NCBI RefSeq assembly: GCF_031181185.1
Contig: NZ_JAPSKZ010000012.1
Location: forward strand, 1 to 37,674
Reading direction: 5' to 3'
Length of the DNA stretch: 37,674 bases
Source of the DNA: Phenylobacterium sp.
Lineage (GTDB): Bacteria; Pseudomonadota; Alphaproteobacteria; Caulobacterales; Caulobacteraceae
Under the pieces are notes generated by a model. That model worked only from the letters and a program-made list of their open reading frames with translations, was not told where the DNA came from and ran no database searches. Each line of letters starts with the position of its first letter. Position 1 is the first letter of the stretch. Below, in pieces: positions 1 through 9,818 of this stretch. Position numbers and translations under genes: made by a program.

Positions 1-42
1 CCGACTTCATGAGCGCCTCGGCCGAGGCGCTCATGAAGTCGG
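1..42. repeat. Perfect 42-bp palindrome (21-bp arms, no spacer) at the window edge
   Basis: ccgacttcatgagcgcctcgg followed directly by its exact reverse complement ccgaggcgctcatgaagtcgg. Confidence 0.97.
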
Positions 43-247
43 GATAGCCGAACCGCTCCATGACCAGCAGCATGCGCGCATAGCCGGTGACGCCCTCGCG
101 CGTCAGCCACTCGCGCAGGACGGCTTCGTCGCGAGGCGCGACCTCGGCGACGTGGGCGTTCCAATGCGCCAGGTCGTGACCGGTTTGGCGTTCGAGCAGC
201 CCTTCCATCCGGCTGCGGAAGTCGCCCCAGTCGCGCGCCTCGGCCAT
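1..247 (-). CDS. DUF4287-like small protein, 3'-truncated by window edge
   Basis: Manual translation from ATG (complement of 245-247): MAEARDWGDFRSRMEGLLERQTGHDLAHWNAHVAEVAPRDEAVLREWLTREGVTGYARMLLVMERFGYPDFMSASAEAL...; no stop before window edge. Confidence 0.6.
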   Translation of the reverse strand, partial: MAEARDWGDFRSRMEGLLERQTGHDLAHWNAHVAEVAPRDEAVLREWLTREGVTGYARMLLVMERFGYPDFMSASAEALMKS

Positions 248-251
248 CGTG

Positions 252-1031
252 CTAGCGCCCCTTGAAGTCGGGCTTCCGCTTCTCGACGAAGGCGGCCATG
301 CCCTCCTTCTGGTCCTCGAAGGCGAACAGCGAGTGGAACAGCCGCCGCTCGACCGCAACGCCGGTGGACAGCGTCGTCTCGTAGGCGGTGTTGACCAGTT
401 CCTTGTTCATCATCACGGCCAGAGGCGACTGCGACGCGATCTTGGCGGCGGCGGCGAGCGCCTCGTCCAGCAGCTTGTCGGCCGGCACGACGCGGCTGAC
501 GAGGCCCGCGCGCTCGGCTTCGGCGGCGTCCATCATTCGGGCCGTCAGCATCATGTCCATGGCCTTGGACTTGCCGACGAAGCGGGTCAGCCGCTGGGTG
601 CCGCCGATGCCCGGCATGACGCCCAGGTTGATCTCCGGCTGGCCGAACTTGGCTGTCTCGGCCGCGATGATGAAGTCGCACAGCATGGCCAGTTCGCAGC
701 CGCCGCCCAGGGCGTAACCCGAGACCGCCGCGATGATCGGCTTGCGGAACTGCTCGATCCGGCGGGAGGCCGCCGTGAAGAAGTCCAGGCTGAACATCTG
801 GGCGTAGGTCTTGTCCGACATCTCCTTGATGTCGGCGCCGGCGGCGAACGCGCGGTCCGAGCCGGTGATCACCAGGCAGCGCACGGCCTCGTCGGCCTCG
901 GCGGCGTCCAGCGCCTGGGCCAGTTCACCCAGGAGGGTGCTGTTCAGCGCGTTCAGGGCGTCTGGCCGGTTCAGCCGGATCAGGGTGACGCCCGCGCTGG
1001 GGCTCTCGACGATCAGGGTCTCAAAGCTCAT
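252..1031 (-). CDS. Enoyl-CoA hydratase/isomerase (crotonase family)
   Basis: 259 aa; crotonase motifs [11 protein letters not shown] and [42 protein letters not shown]. Confidence 0.95.
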   Translation of the reverse strand: MSFETLIVESPSAGVTLIRLNRPDALNALNSTLLGELAQALDAAEADEAVRCLVITGSDRAFAAGADIKEMSDKTYAQMFSLDFFTAASRRIEQFRKPIIAAVSGYALGGGCELAMLCDFIIAAETAKFGQPEINLGVMPGIGGTQRLTRFVGKSKAMDMMLTARMMDAAEAERAGLVSRVVPADKLLDEALAAAAKIASQSPLAVMMNKELVNTAYETTLSTGVAVERRLFHSLFAFEDQKEGMAAFVEKRKPDFKGR

Positions 1032-1061
1032 GGCCCGCTCCGTTCACGCTGGAGCCCGGAC

Positions 1062-1928
1062 TTACGGCCCCGTGACGGAATAGCCAAGCGCCCGCAGCCG
1101 GGCCGGCACCCCGCCCGGGCCGATCAGGTGCCCCATACCGACGACGACGACGGTGCGGCCGCGGCCCTTCAGGCGCTGGTCGAGCCGGGCGGTCCAGCGG
1201 GCGTTTCGCTCGTCCACCAGCCGGCGGAACAGCAGCGGCGAGGCGCGGCGCAGCGGCTGCAGCGCCTCGCGGTCGATCATGTCCAGGTCGCCCGCGGCCC
1301 ACGCCGCGACCAGCTTGTCGAACGCCTGCGGGTCCTCGTCCATCTCGCGCACGGTCTCGCGAAGCGACGCCAGCTGATCGGCCTCGGGCGCCTCGTCGAA
1401 AATGGCGAGTTGCTCAGCCGGGGTCTCCAGCGCCTGGCGGACGGCGCCCGCCGGGGCGGCGGCCTCGATCGCCTTCTCGACGCCATCCTGCAGGCCGGCG
1501 CCCGACCGGCGGAAGGCCGCGCCGGCCAGGGCCAGCTCGGCCAGCCAGGGCTCGAACCGGTCGAGCGCGGCCTTGTCCACCTTGTAGGCCTCGGCCACGC
1601 GTATCAGCCGGGCGGCGTCCTGCGGCGGCAGGCGGGCGAACAGCGACTGGCCGGGCGGCAGGACGCCCCGCTCGCCCGCCAGCCGCGCGCTCTCGCGCTC
1701 GACATCGGCGCCGGTCGGCAGCTCGAACCACAGGTCGTCGGCCGCCTTCAGAGCCGCCGTCAGCGCCGGCGGTCGCCAGGCGAGACCGGGCGGCAGGACG
1801 TGGACCGAGCCGAACAGCACCATTTCTGAATCGGCGTCCTTCACCACCCACACCGGCGGCTGGGCGGCGGCGGGCGCGGCGCAGGCGATCGCGGTCAGGT
1901 ACGCGGCGAGCGGCAGGAGGCGTCTCAT
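1062..1928 (-). CDS. TraB/GumN family protein with signal peptide
   Basis: MRRLLPLAAYLTAIACAAPAAAQPPVWVVKDADSEMVLFGSVHVLPPG...; GSVH motif near N-terminus and C-terminal VVVGMGHLIGPGGVPARLRALGYSV typical of the family. Confidence 0.85.
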   Translation of the reverse strand: MRRLLPLAAYLTAIACAAPAAAQPPVWVVKDADSEMVLFGSVHVLPPGLAWRPPALTAALKAADDLWFELPTGADVERESARLAGERGVLPPGQSLFARLPPQDAARLIRVAEAYKVDKAALDRFEPWLAELALAGAAFRRSGAGLQDGVEKAIEAAAPAGAVRQALETPAEQLAIFDEAPEADQLASLRETVREMDEDPQAFDKLVAAWAAGDLDMIDREALQPLRRASPLLFRRLVDERNARWTARLDQRLKGRGRTVVVVGMGHLIGPGGVPARLRALGYSVTGP

Positions 1929-1935
1929 GCCTGCG

Positions 1936-2799
1936 TCATCGCTGGCAAACGGGGCAATAGAAGGTCGATCGCCCCGCCTGGACCTCCCGCGCGACCACGC
2001 CTTTGCAGCCCTCGTTCGGACACGGCCGGCCCTCGCCGTCGTAGACCCGGAAGCTGTGCTGGAAATAGCCGAGCGCGCCGTCGGCCTGGGCGTAGTCGCG
2101 CAGCGTGGAGCCGCCGGCCCGGATGGCCTCGCCCAGCACGTCGCGGATCGCCTGAACCAGCGGCGGGAGCTTGGCGGCGGCGATCTTCCCCGCGGGCTTG
2201 AACGGCGAGATGCGGGCGCGGTGCAGGGCCTCGCAGACATAGATGTTGCCCAGGCCCGCAACGATCCGCTGGTCCAGCAGCAGGGTCTTCGGGCCCTGCT
2301 TGCGGCCGGCGAAGGCCGCCTTCAGGCGGGCGGCGTCGAAGGCGTCCGACAGGGGTTCGGGCCCCAGCTCGGCGAACCACGGATGCAGGTGCATGGTGGC
2401 CGTGTTGACCAGCGCCATGTAGCCGAAGCGCCGCGGGTCGTAGTAGGTCACGCGGACGCCTTCCTCCGTCTCGAACAGCACATGAGCGTGCTTGGGGTCG
2501 GGATCCGGCGCGTAGTGGAACTGGCCGGGCCGTTCCTGTCCCTCCGGGCGGCTGATCTCGAACCGCCCGCTCATGCCCAGGTGCATCACCAGGGTGTCCT
2601 CCCGGTCGAGCCTGGCCAGCAGGTACTTCGCCTGCCGTTCCATCTTCACGACCGTGGCGCCGGTCAGGACCTGGACGAAGTTGTCGGGGAACGGGAAGCG
2701 CAGGTCCGGCCGGCGGGCTTCCACCCTCGCCAATCGGCGGCCCTCCAGCACCGGCGCCAGGCCGCCGCGGACCGTCTCCACTTCGGGCAATTCGGGCAT
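1936..2799 (-). CDS. mutM: Formamidopyrimidine-DNA glycosylase
   Basis: MPELPEVETVRGGL N-terminus, GLGNIYVCEAL helix, C-terminal zinc finger CPNEGCKG...FYCPVCQR; start trimmed from the 581-aa track ORF. Confidence 0.97.
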   Translation of the reverse strand: MPELPEVETVRGGLAPVLEGRRLARVEARRPDLRFPFPDNFVQVLTGATVVKMERQAKYLLARLDREDTLVMHLGMSGRFEISRPEGQERPGQFHYAPDPDPKHAHVLFETEEGVRVTYYDPRRFGYMALVNTATMHLHPWFAELGPEPLSDAFDAARLKAAFAGRKQGPKTLLLDQRIVAGLGNIYVCEALHRARISPFKPAGKIAAAKLPPLVQAIRDVLGEAIRAGGSTLRDYAQADGALGYFQHSFRVYDGEGRPCPNEGCKGVVAREVQAGRSTFYCPVCQR

Positions 2800-2859
2800 G
2801 GGTCTTGGTTGGCACGCCATCGCTGGCGCGTCGATACCTGAACGGCTAAGACCCCGGCC

Positions 2860-3618
2860 ATGACCGGACCCACCGCCACCTTCGGCTTTCGCGACGTCGA
2901 CGCCCGCGAGAAGGCGGGCCTGGTGCGCGGCGTGTTCGACCGGGTCGCGCGCCGCTACGACCTGATGAACGACCTCATGAGCGGGGGCGTGCACCGGCTG
3001 TGGAAGGACGCCGTCGCCGCGCGTCTGAACCCGCAGCCGGGCGAGCTCATCCTGGACGTGGCGGGCGGCACCGGCGACATGGCCCGCCGCTTCGCGCGCA
3101 TGGCCCGTCGCGCGCAGGAGCGGCGGGGCGGCGCCGACGCCCGGGTGTTCGTGGTCGACTACAACGCCGAGATGATCGCCGCCGGGCGCGAACGCGGCTT
3201 CGAGCCCGAGATCGCCTGGGCGGTCGGCGACGCCCAGAAGCTGCCGCTGCCCGACGCCTGCGCCGACGCCTATGTGATCAGCTTCGGCATCCGCAACGTC
3301 ACCGACATCCCGGCCGCGCTGCGCGAGGCCCGCCGCGTGCTGAAGCCGGGCGGTCGGTTCCTGTGCCTGGAGTTCTCGCGTCCGACGACCGAGGCGCTGC
3401 GCAAAGCCTACGACGCCTACTCGTTCAAGGTGATCCCCGAGATCGGCGCGCGCGTAGCGGGCGACCGCGACAGCTACCAATACCTCGTCGAGAGCATTCG
3501 ACGTTTTCCGGACCAGAAGCGTTTCGCGGCCATGATCTGCGAAGCGGGATTCAGCCAGGTGAGCTTCACGAACTTCACGGCCGGCGTGGCCGCGCTGCAT
3601 ACCGGGCGGGCGATCTGA
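2860..3618 (+). CDS. ubiE: Ubiquinone/menaquinone biosynthesis C-methyltransferase UbiE
   Basis: [56 protein letters not shown]. Confidence 0.97.
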   Translation: MTGPTATFGFRDVDAREKAGLVRGVFDRVARRYDLMNDLMSGGVHRLWKDAVAARLNPQPGELILDVAGGTGDMARRFARMARRAQERRGGADARVFVVDYNAEMIAAGRERGFEPEIAWAVGDAQKLPLPDACADAYVISFGIRNVTDIPAALREARRVLKPGGRFLCLEFSRPTTEALRKAYDAYSFKVIPEIGARVAGDRDSYQYLVESIRRFPDQKRFAAMICEAGFSQVSFTNFTAGVAALHTGRAI

Positions 3619-3622
3619 GCCC

Positions 3623-5131
3623 ATGGCCGGACCCGGAGCCTTCATCCGGCTGATCGGGGCCGGCTGGACCCTGGTCCGCAACGACGCCCTGCTGCCGCGC
3701 GAGCTGGATCCGCTCTACTCCTCGGGCGCACGGGCGCTGTCGCGGTTCCTGCGGGTGTTCGCCGGCCGCCAGGCGCGGAACGGCCGGCCGGGCGAGCGGC
3801 TGGCGCGCGCGCTCGAGCCGCTCGAGCCGGTGGCGATCAAGGTGGGCCAGCTGCTCTCCACCCGCGCCGACATCTTCGGGCGCCAGTTCGCCGAGGATCT
3901 TTCAAGATTGAAGGATCGCCTGCCGCCGTTCCCCACCGCGGTCGCGCGGGCGGAGGTGGAATATGCGCTGGGGCGGCCGATCGAGACCCTCTTCGCGACC
4001 TTCGGCGAGCCGGTGGCGGCTGCGTCGCTGGCCCAGGCGCACGAGGCGGTGCTGCTGGACGGCCGACGGGTGGCGGTGAAGGTGCTGCGCCCGGCCATCG
4101 CGCGCCGGGTGGCCGACGACGGCGAGGTGCTGTCGCTGGCCGCGCGCCTGGTCAACCGCTGGGTCCCGGCGGCGCGGCGGCTTGAGCCCCGGGCCTTCGC
4201 CGCCACCGTCATGCGGGCCACCGAGCTGGAGCTGGACCTCCGCCTCGAGGCCGCCGGCGCCGACGAACTCGGCGAGGTGATGGCCGAGGACGGGTACATG
4301 GCGGCCCCCGTCGTCGTCTGGGAAGGCGTCGGCAAGCGGGTGCTGACCATGGAGTGGGCCAAGGGCCGTCCGCTGTCGGACGAAGAGGCCCTGGCCGATC
4401 CGGCGCTCGACCGCAAGGCGCTCGCCGACAACCTGATCCGCGCGTTCCTGGCTCAGGCGCTGGACCACGGCGTCTTTCACGCCGACCTGCACGAAGGAAA
4501 CCTGTTCGTGGCGCCGCCGGCGCAAATCACGGCGGTGGACTTCGGAATCATCGGCCGGCTGGGCGCCCCCGAGCGGCGCTACCTGGCCCAGATCCTGTGG
4601 GGCTTCCTGAACCGGGACTACGAGGAGATCGCCCGCATCCACTTCGAGGCGGGCTATGTGCCGGCCACCCACAGCGTGTCGGCCTTCGCCCAGGCGCTGC
4701 GGGCGGTGGGCGAGCCGATCTTCGGCCGCGCGGCCGCCGAGGTGCCGATGAGCCGGGTGCTGACCCAGCTGTTCGAGATCACCGCCCTTTTCGACATGCG
4801 CCTGCGGCCGGAACTGGTCCTCTTGCAGAAGACCATGATGACGGTCGAGGGCGTCGCCCGCCGCATCGACCCCGAGCACGACATCTGGGCCGCGTCGGAC
4901 CCGGTGGTCCGCCGGTGGATCGCCCGCGAGCTGTCGCCCGCCACGCGGCTGAAGCGGCTGGCCGGCGAGGCCGAGATCGCGGTGCGCAACCTCGCCCGCC
5001 TGACCCAGGACCCGCCGACGCCCACCGCCGTGGCGGTGGTGGAGGAGCGCCGCGAAGGCTCGCCCCTCCTGTGGTTCGCCCTGGGGGCCCTGGTCTCAGG
5101 CGCCGCCTTCCTCGCCGGGATGGCGATCTAG
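3623..5131 (+). CDS. ubiB: UbiB family atypical kinase, ubiquinone biosynthesis
   Basis: KVGQLLSTRADIFG, AVKVLRP, HGVFHADLHEGNLFV, AVDFGIIGRL; C-terminal hydrophobic helix. Confidence 0.95.
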   Translation: MAGPGAFIRLIGAGWTLVRNDALLPRELDPLYSSGARALSRFLRVFAGRQARNGRPGERLARALEPLEPVAIKVGQLLSTRADIFGRQFAEDLSRLKDRLPPFPTAVARAEVEYALGRPIETLFATFGEPVAAASLAQAHEAVLLDGRRVAVKVLRPAIARRVADDGEVLSLAARLVNRWVPAARRLEPRAFAATVMRATELELDLRLEAAGADELGEVMAEDGYMAAPVVVWEGVGKRVLTMEWAKGRPLSDEEALADPALDRKALADNLIRAFLAQALDHGVFHADLHEGNLFVAPPAQITAVDFGIIGRLGAPERRYLAQILWGFLNRDYEEIARIHFEAGYVPATHSVSAFAQALRAVGEPIFGRAAAEVPMSRVLTQLFEITALFDMRLRPELVLLQKTMMTVEGVARRIDPEHDIWAASDPVVRRWIARELSPATRLKRLAGEAEIAVRNLARLTQDPPTPTAVAVVEERREGSPLLWFALGALVSGAAFLAGMAI

Positions 5132-5682
5132 GCGTCGTCGTCCTGCCGCTCGCGCCGGGCCGTCTGGCGCCCCGCCTGGCGCCTGGCTTCGCGGGCCTTC
5201 ACCTCTTCCCAGTAGGCCATGCCCTCGTCAGGCTTGAACATCGTGCGCGGCGCGCCGTCCTTCGTCGCGATGGCGAAGACGTTGCCCTTGGGGTCGTAGA
5301 ACAGTGTGTCGCCGTTCGCCCGGGTCAGCGTCAGCGTCCCCCGCGGCGGGTCTTCCACGAAGGCGTGCGCCTTTTTCACGAACTGATCCACCGTCGCGGC
5401 GCCGAAGGCCTCTCCGTTCCTCTGAAAGGCGCGCTCGGCGTTCGCTTCCGCCGAGTAGCGGCGGCTGGCCGACCACATGGGCTTGCCGTCGATCTGCTTC
5501 ACCGGGTCGTTCCGGTGGTCGACCCGCGCCTCTTCCCGCGCCGTCGCCTCGCCATCGGTCTGCGGGACCGCCATCTGGGTTCCCGCCGCCTGGTGCTGGG
5601 TCACCGCCGAAGGGCCGTTGTCGCACGCCGTCAGCGCCACGGCGGCCACGCTGGCCGCCAGCGCCATCCTCACCCGAACCAT
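5128..5682 (-). CDS. Putative lipoprotein of unknown function
   Basis: MVRVRMALAASVAAVALTACDNG: signal with LTAC lipobox; 184 aa; track ORF over-extended upstream into coaBC. Confidence 0.8.
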   Translation of the reverse strand: MVRVRMALAASVAAVALTACDNGPSAVTQHQAAGTQMAVPQTDGEATAREEARVDHRNDPVKQIDGKPMWSASRRYSAEANAERAFQRNGEAFGAATVDQFVKKAHAFVEDPPRGTLTLTRANGDTLFYDPKGNVFAIATKDGAPRTMFKPDEGMAYWEEVKAREARRQAGRQTARRERQDDDA

Positions 5683-5685
5683 CTC

Positions 5686-5725
5686 GTTCTCTCCGTCCAA
5701 AGCCGAGCTGGAACGAAGAGAGAAC
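5686..5725 (-). promoter_or_regulatory. Inverted repeat GTTCTCTC-N24-GAGAGAAC just upstream of the lipoprotein start, covering its SD region
   Basis: Perfect 8-bp arms at 5686-5693 and 5718-5725; minus strand reads ...GGAGAGAACGAGATG. Confidence 0.45.
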
Positions 5726-5793
5726 ACAGCTGCGCCTGTTTGTCGAGTCCTCCGGCTTGGCCTACATGAAGACCCTCTTTCGCGAGGGGGCGT

Positions 5794-6993
5794 ATGGCCT
5801 TGGACGAGAAGCGGGTGCTCCTGATCGTGGGGGGCGGGATCGCCGCCTACAAGGCGCTCGAGCTCACGCGGCTCCTGCGCAAGGCGGGCGTCGGCGTGCG
5901 GCCGATCCTGACGACGGCTGGCGCGGAGTTCGTCACGCCCCTGTCCCTCTCGGCGCTCGCCGAGGACAAGGTCTATTCCGAGCTCTTCTCGCTGACCGAC
6001 GAGGCCGAGATGGGGCACATCGAGCTGTCGCGCTCGGCCGACCTCGTCGTCGTCGCGCCGGCCACCGCCGACCTGATGGCCAAGGCGGCGAATGGGATCG
6101 CGAACGACCTGGCGTCCACGACCCTGCTCGCCACCGACAAGCGGGTGCTGATGGCGCCGGCGATGAACGTCCGGATGTGGGAGCATCCCGCTACGCGCCG
6201 CAACCTGGAGACGCTCAAGGCCGACGGCGTGCTGTTCGTCGGTCCCGACGAGGGGGCCATGGCCTGCGGCGAGTACGGCCCCGGCCGCATGGCCGAGCCG
6301 CCGGCGATCTTCCAGGCGATCATGGATGCGCTGGCGGGCGCGGCCGCCCGACCGCTGGCCCGCCGCCGCGCCGTCGTGACGGCAGGACCGACCGCCGAGC
6401 CGATCGACCCGGTGCGGGTGCTGACCAACCGCAGCTCGGGCAAGCAGGGCTACGCCATCGCCCGCGCGCTGGCCGAGCTCGGGGCCGAGGTCACGCTGGT
6501 CAGCGGCCCCACGGCGCTCCCGGCCCCGGCGGGCGTGACGCGGGTCGGCGTCGAGACCGCCCGCGAGATGCTGGCGGCGTGCGAAGCCGCCCTTCCGGCC
6601 GACATCGCCGTCTGTGTGGCCGCGGTCGCCGACTGGCGGCCCGAGCGCGTCGGCGCGAGCAAGATCAAGAAGGGCTCAGACGGTCCGCCGCCAATCACCT
6701 TGACCGAGAACCCCGACATCCTGGCGACACTCAGCCAATCCCGGTCGCGGCCGACACTGGTGGTGGGCTTCGCCGCCGAGACCGACGACGTCGAGGCCCA
6801 CGCCATGGCCAAGCTCGAGCGCAAGGGCTGCGACTGGATCGTCGCCAACGACGTCAGCGTCGAAGGCGTCATGGGCGGCGACCTGAACGCGGTGGCCATA
6901 GTCTCGAAGGGCGGAATCGAGCGATGGGAGCAGGCGCCGAAGGCCGAGGTGGCCCGACGGCTCGCCGCCCGCATCGCCGCCCATTTCTCTTAG
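5794..6993 (+). CDS. coaBC: Bifunctional phosphopantothenoylcysteine decarboxylase / phosphopantothenate-cysteine ligase
   Basis: LLIVGGGIAAYKALEL, APAMNVRMWEHPA, VVTAGPTAEPIDPVRVLTNRSSGKQGYAIA. Confidence 0.97.
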   Translation: MALDEKRVLLIVGGGIAAYKALELTRLLRKAGVGVRPILTTAGAEFVTPLSLSALAEDKVYSELFSLTDEAEMGHIELSRSADLVVVAPATADLMAKAANGIANDLASTTLLATDKRVLMAPAMNVRMWEHPATRRNLETLKADGVLFVGPDEGAMACGEYGPGRMAEPPAIFQAIMDALAGAAARPLARRRAVVTAGPTAEPIDPVRVLTNRSSGKQGYAIARALAELGAEVTLVSGPTALPAPAGVTRVGVETAREMLAACEAALPADIAVCVAAVADWRPERVGASKIKKGSDGPPPITLTENPDILATLSQSRSRPTLVVGFAAETDDVEAHAMAKLERKGCDWIVANDVSVEGVMGGDLNAVAIVSKGGIERWEQAPKAEVARRLAARIAAHFS

Positions 6994-7005
6994 GGAAGCC
7001 TGCAA

Positions 7006-7461
7006 GTGACCCCGACCGTCCCGATCCTGCGCCTGCCCCACGCCGAAGGCTTGCCGCTGCCGGCCTACGAGACCGCCCAGGCCGCCGGGATGGACCTGCG
7101 CGCCGCCGTCGCCGATGGGGAGACCCTGACGATCAAGCCGGGCGCACGCTTCGCCGTGCCGACGGGCTTCGCCTTCGCCCTGCCGGCCGGCTACGAGGCC
7201 CAGGTGCGGCCGCGCTCGGGCCTGGCTCTGAAGTCGGGCGTCACCTGCCTGAACTCGCCGGGCACCGTCGACGCCGACTACCGCGGCGAGGTGAAGGTGA
7301 TCCTGGCCAACCTGGGCGCCGAGGACTTCCACATCCGCCGCGGCGACCGCATCGCCCAGCTGGTCATCGCGCCGGTGGTCCAGGCGGCGTGGCGCGAGGT
7401 GGACGCCTTGGACGAGACCGCCCGCGGCGCCGGCGGGTTCGGGTCCACCGGCGCGAAGTAG
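7006..7461 (+). CDS. dut: Deoxyuridine 5'-triphosphate nucleotidohydrolase (dUTPase)
   Basis: [69 protein letters not shown] start. Confidence 0.97.
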   Translation: MTPTVPILRLPHAEGLPLPAYETAQAAGMDLRAAVADGETLTIKPGARFAVPTGFAFALPAGYEAQVRPRSGLALKSGVTCLNSPGTVDADYRGEVKVILANLGAEDFHIRRGDRIAQLVIAPVVQAAWREVDALDETARGAGGFGSTGAK

Positions 7462-7464
7462 CCG

Positions 7465-8904
7465 CTACAGCGGCGGCGGCTGAAAGCCGCGGACGTTCTC
7501 GTCGATCGCCTGGGCGAGCGCGAGCAGCCGCCCGTCGCTTCCCGACGGCCCGATCAGCTGGGCGCCGACCGGCAGGCCACCGCCGGTGAACCCCGCCGGG
7601 ACGCTGGTGGCCGGCAGGCGCAGCGCCGTCGCCAGCGCGATCCACTGCAGCATGCTGTTGTACGGCCGGGGCTTGCCGTCCGACCCCATAAGGCTGCGGC
7701 GCTGGAACGGCCGCAGGTCGTGCGGGAACGCCGGCACGGGCGCGATCGGGGCCAGGATCGCGTCGAAGCGCTCGAAGGCGCCGGCGATCTCATGGCGCAG
7801 GCGGGCGCGGACGGCGTCGGCCGCCAACCACTCGGTGTGCCGCGCGGTGTAGGCCAGGGTCATGGCCGCCACCGACAGGGGCCCTGCGCCGCGGCGCACC
7901 GCGAGCTTGGCCAGCGGCCGGGTCATCTCCATCGAGCGCAGCATGCGCGGCGGCAGGTCCTCGGCCAGCACGCCGCCCAGCAGGGTCTGGTACGCGCCCA
8001 TCAGCTGGTTCACGTCCACGGGGCAGGGGATCGGCTCCACCTCGCAGCCGGCGGCGCGCAGCTCGGCGGCGAACTGCAGGACCACGTCGCGCACCTCGGG
8101 ATCGAGGAAGAACGCCGGTTCCTCGACCCAGAGGCCGATCCGGACGGTCGCCAGGTCCGCCGGCGGGGCCTTCGGCGCCAGCGGCCCGTCCTCGAGCACG
8201 GACAGCAGCAGGCGCAGGTCCCGAGCCGACCGCGCCATGGGTCCCACGACGTTCAGGTCGCGCTCGGCGTACGAACCCGGCGTCGGCGGCACGTGCCCGC
8301 GCTGCGAGACCATCCCCCACGTCGGCTTGTGCGAGAAGACGCCGCAGAAGCTGGCCGGCACGCGCAAGCTGCCGCCGATGTCCGAGCCGATCTCGATGGG
8401 CGTGACGCGCGCGGCAAGCGCCGCCGCCGCCCCGCCGGAGGAGCCGCCCGGCGTGCGGGACGGGTCCCAGGGGTTGGCGGTGACGCCGTAGAGCCCGTTG
8501 GCGCTCTGCCAGTCCGCCGCCATCACCGGCACGTTGGTCTTGCCCCAGATGACCGCACCCGCCCGGCGGGCGAGGCTCACCACCGTCGCGTCCTCCGCCT
8601 GGCGCCGGCGCAGCTCGGCCAGGCCTGACGAGGCGGGCAGGCCGGCCACGTCGAAGGTGTCCTTCACGGTCATCGGCACGCCGGCCAAAGGGCCCAGCTG
8701 CAGCAGGTTCTTCGCCCGCTGGTCGTCCACCGCCCGGGCGCGGTCCAGCGACCGCTCGACATCGGCGGCCACCACGGCGTTCAGCTTGTCGTGCGTCTGT
8801 TCGTGGCGGGCCAGCGCCGCCTTCAGGAGCTCGACGGCCGAGACCCGCTTGGCGATCAGCGCCTGGGCCATGGCGGTCGCGTCGAGATCGAGGAGGTCGG
8901 TCAC
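7465..8904 (-). CDS. Amidase (amidase signature family)
   Basis: PMTVKDTFDVAGLPASSGL, PWDPSRTPGGSSGGAAAALAARVTPIEIGSDIGGSLRVPASFCGVFSHKPT; GTG start at complement of 8902-8904. Confidence 0.93.
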   Translation of the reverse strand: MTDLLDLDATAMAQALIAKRVSAVELLKAALARHEQTHDKLNAVVAADVERSLDRARAVDDQRAKNLLQLGPLAGVPMTVKDTFDVAGLPASSGLAELRRRQAEDATVVSLARRAGAVIWGKTNVPVMAADWQSANGLYGVTANPWDPSRTPGGSSGGAAAALAARVTPIEIGSDIGGSLRVPASFCGVFSHKPTWGMVSQRGHVPPTPGSYAERDLNVVGPMARSARDLRLLLSVLEDGPLAPKAPPADLATVRIGLWVEEPAFFLDPEVRDVVLQFAAELRAAGCEVEPIPCPVDVNQLMGAYQTLLGGVLAEDLPPRMLRSMEMTRPLAKLAVRRGAGPLSVAAMTLAYTARHTEWLAADAVRARLRHEIAGAFERFDAILAPIAPVPAFPHDLRPFQRRSLMGSDGKPRPYNSMLQWIALATALRLPATSVPAGFTGGGLPVGAQLIGPSGSDGRLLALAQAIDENVRGFQPPPL

Positions 8905-8906
8905 GC

Positions 8907-9680
8907 CTAGGCCTCCTTCAGGCCCAGCACGTCCTGCATGTCGTACTCGCCGGGCGGGCGGCCCGCGACCCAACGGGCGGCGGCCAACGCCCCGCGGGCG
9001 AAGAGCGTCCGATCGCGGGCCGAGTGGGACAGGGTCAAGATCTCGTCCTCGGCGGCGAACACCACGCTGTGCTCGCCCACCACGCCGCCGCCGCGGATGG
9101 CGGCGAAGCCGATCTCGCCCACCGGCCGCTCGCCGGTGATGCCTTCGCGGCTCTTGCGGGCGACCTGGGCCAGGCTGACGCCCCGGCCGTCCGCCGCCGC
9201 CGCGCCCAGCATCAGCGCCGCGCCCGAAGGGGCGTCCACCTTGCGGCGGTGGTGGGCCTCGACGATCTCTATGTCCCAGGCGTCGGGCGGCAGGGCGCGG
9301 GCGGCGCGCGTCACCAGCCCCATCAGCATGTTGAGGCCCAGGGAGAAGTTGCCGGCGCGCACGATGGGGATCGCCTTCGCGGCCTCGCCGATGGCCGAGA
9401 GCTGGGCGCCGTCGAAGCCGGTCGAGCCGATGACCAGGGCCTTGCCGGCCGCGGCGACCTTGGGCGCGAGCTCGGCCGAGGCGGCGGCGATGGTGAAGTC
9501 GATGATCACGTCGCAGGCCGCGATGGCTTCGTCGGCGGAGACGAGGCCCTCGCCGGACGCGCCGGGCCGGTCGAAGCGGCCCGCCAGCTGGAAGGCGGGA
9601 TCGTCGGCCAGGGCGGCGGTCACCACCTTGCCCATGCGGCCCAGCGCGCCGGCGATGGCGATCCTGATGACGTCGGCCAC
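8907..9680 (-). CDS. dapB: 4-hydroxy-tetrahydrodipicolinate reductase
   Basis: [48 protein letters not shown]; start taken as GTG at complement of 9678-9680 (track ORF extends to 9713). Confidence 0.95.
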   Translation of the reverse strand: MADVIRIAIAGALGRMGKVVTAALADDPAFQLAGRFDRPGASGEGLVSADEAIAACDVIIDFTIAAASAELAPKVAAAGKALVIGSTGFDGAQLSAIGEAAKAIPIVRAGNFSLGLNMLMGLVTRAARALPPDAWDIEIVEAHHRRKVDAPSGAALMLGAAAADGRGVSLAQVARKSREGITGERPVGEIGFAAIRGGGVVGEHSVVFAAEDEILTLSHSARDRTLFARGALAAARWVAGRPPGEYDMQDVLGLKEA

Positions 9681-9746
9681 GACCCCTCCCGCGAAACGTG
9701 GCCGGAGACTCACGCGAGCCGGGGCGCGGGGTCAAGCGCAGGGAGC

Positions 9747-9810
9747 GGGAGCGCCGCGACTATATCCCCCGCGGCGCTCCCTCCGGGCCGCCGCCGGGGA
9801 CGGCGGCGGC
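9747..9810 (-). terminator. Tandem GC-rich hairpins downstream of the GST gene
   Basis: GGGAGCGCCGCG (9747-9758)/CGCGGCGCTCCC (9770-9781), 12-bp perfect stem; GCCGCCGCC (9787-9795)/GGCGGCGGC (9802-9810), 9-bp perfect stem; no T-tract. Confidence 0.45.
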
Positions 9811-9818
9811 GTCGGACC

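Noticed and set aside
2800-3681. N-terminal extension of the 581-aa ORF ending in mutM
   Set aside because: Antisense to ubiE; mutM clearly begins at MPELPEVETVRGG (2799).
5304-7589. 761-aa plus-strand ORF overlapping coaBC and dut in another frame
   Set aside because: Arg/Gly/Pro-rich out-of-frame translation of coaBC/dut; no motifs.
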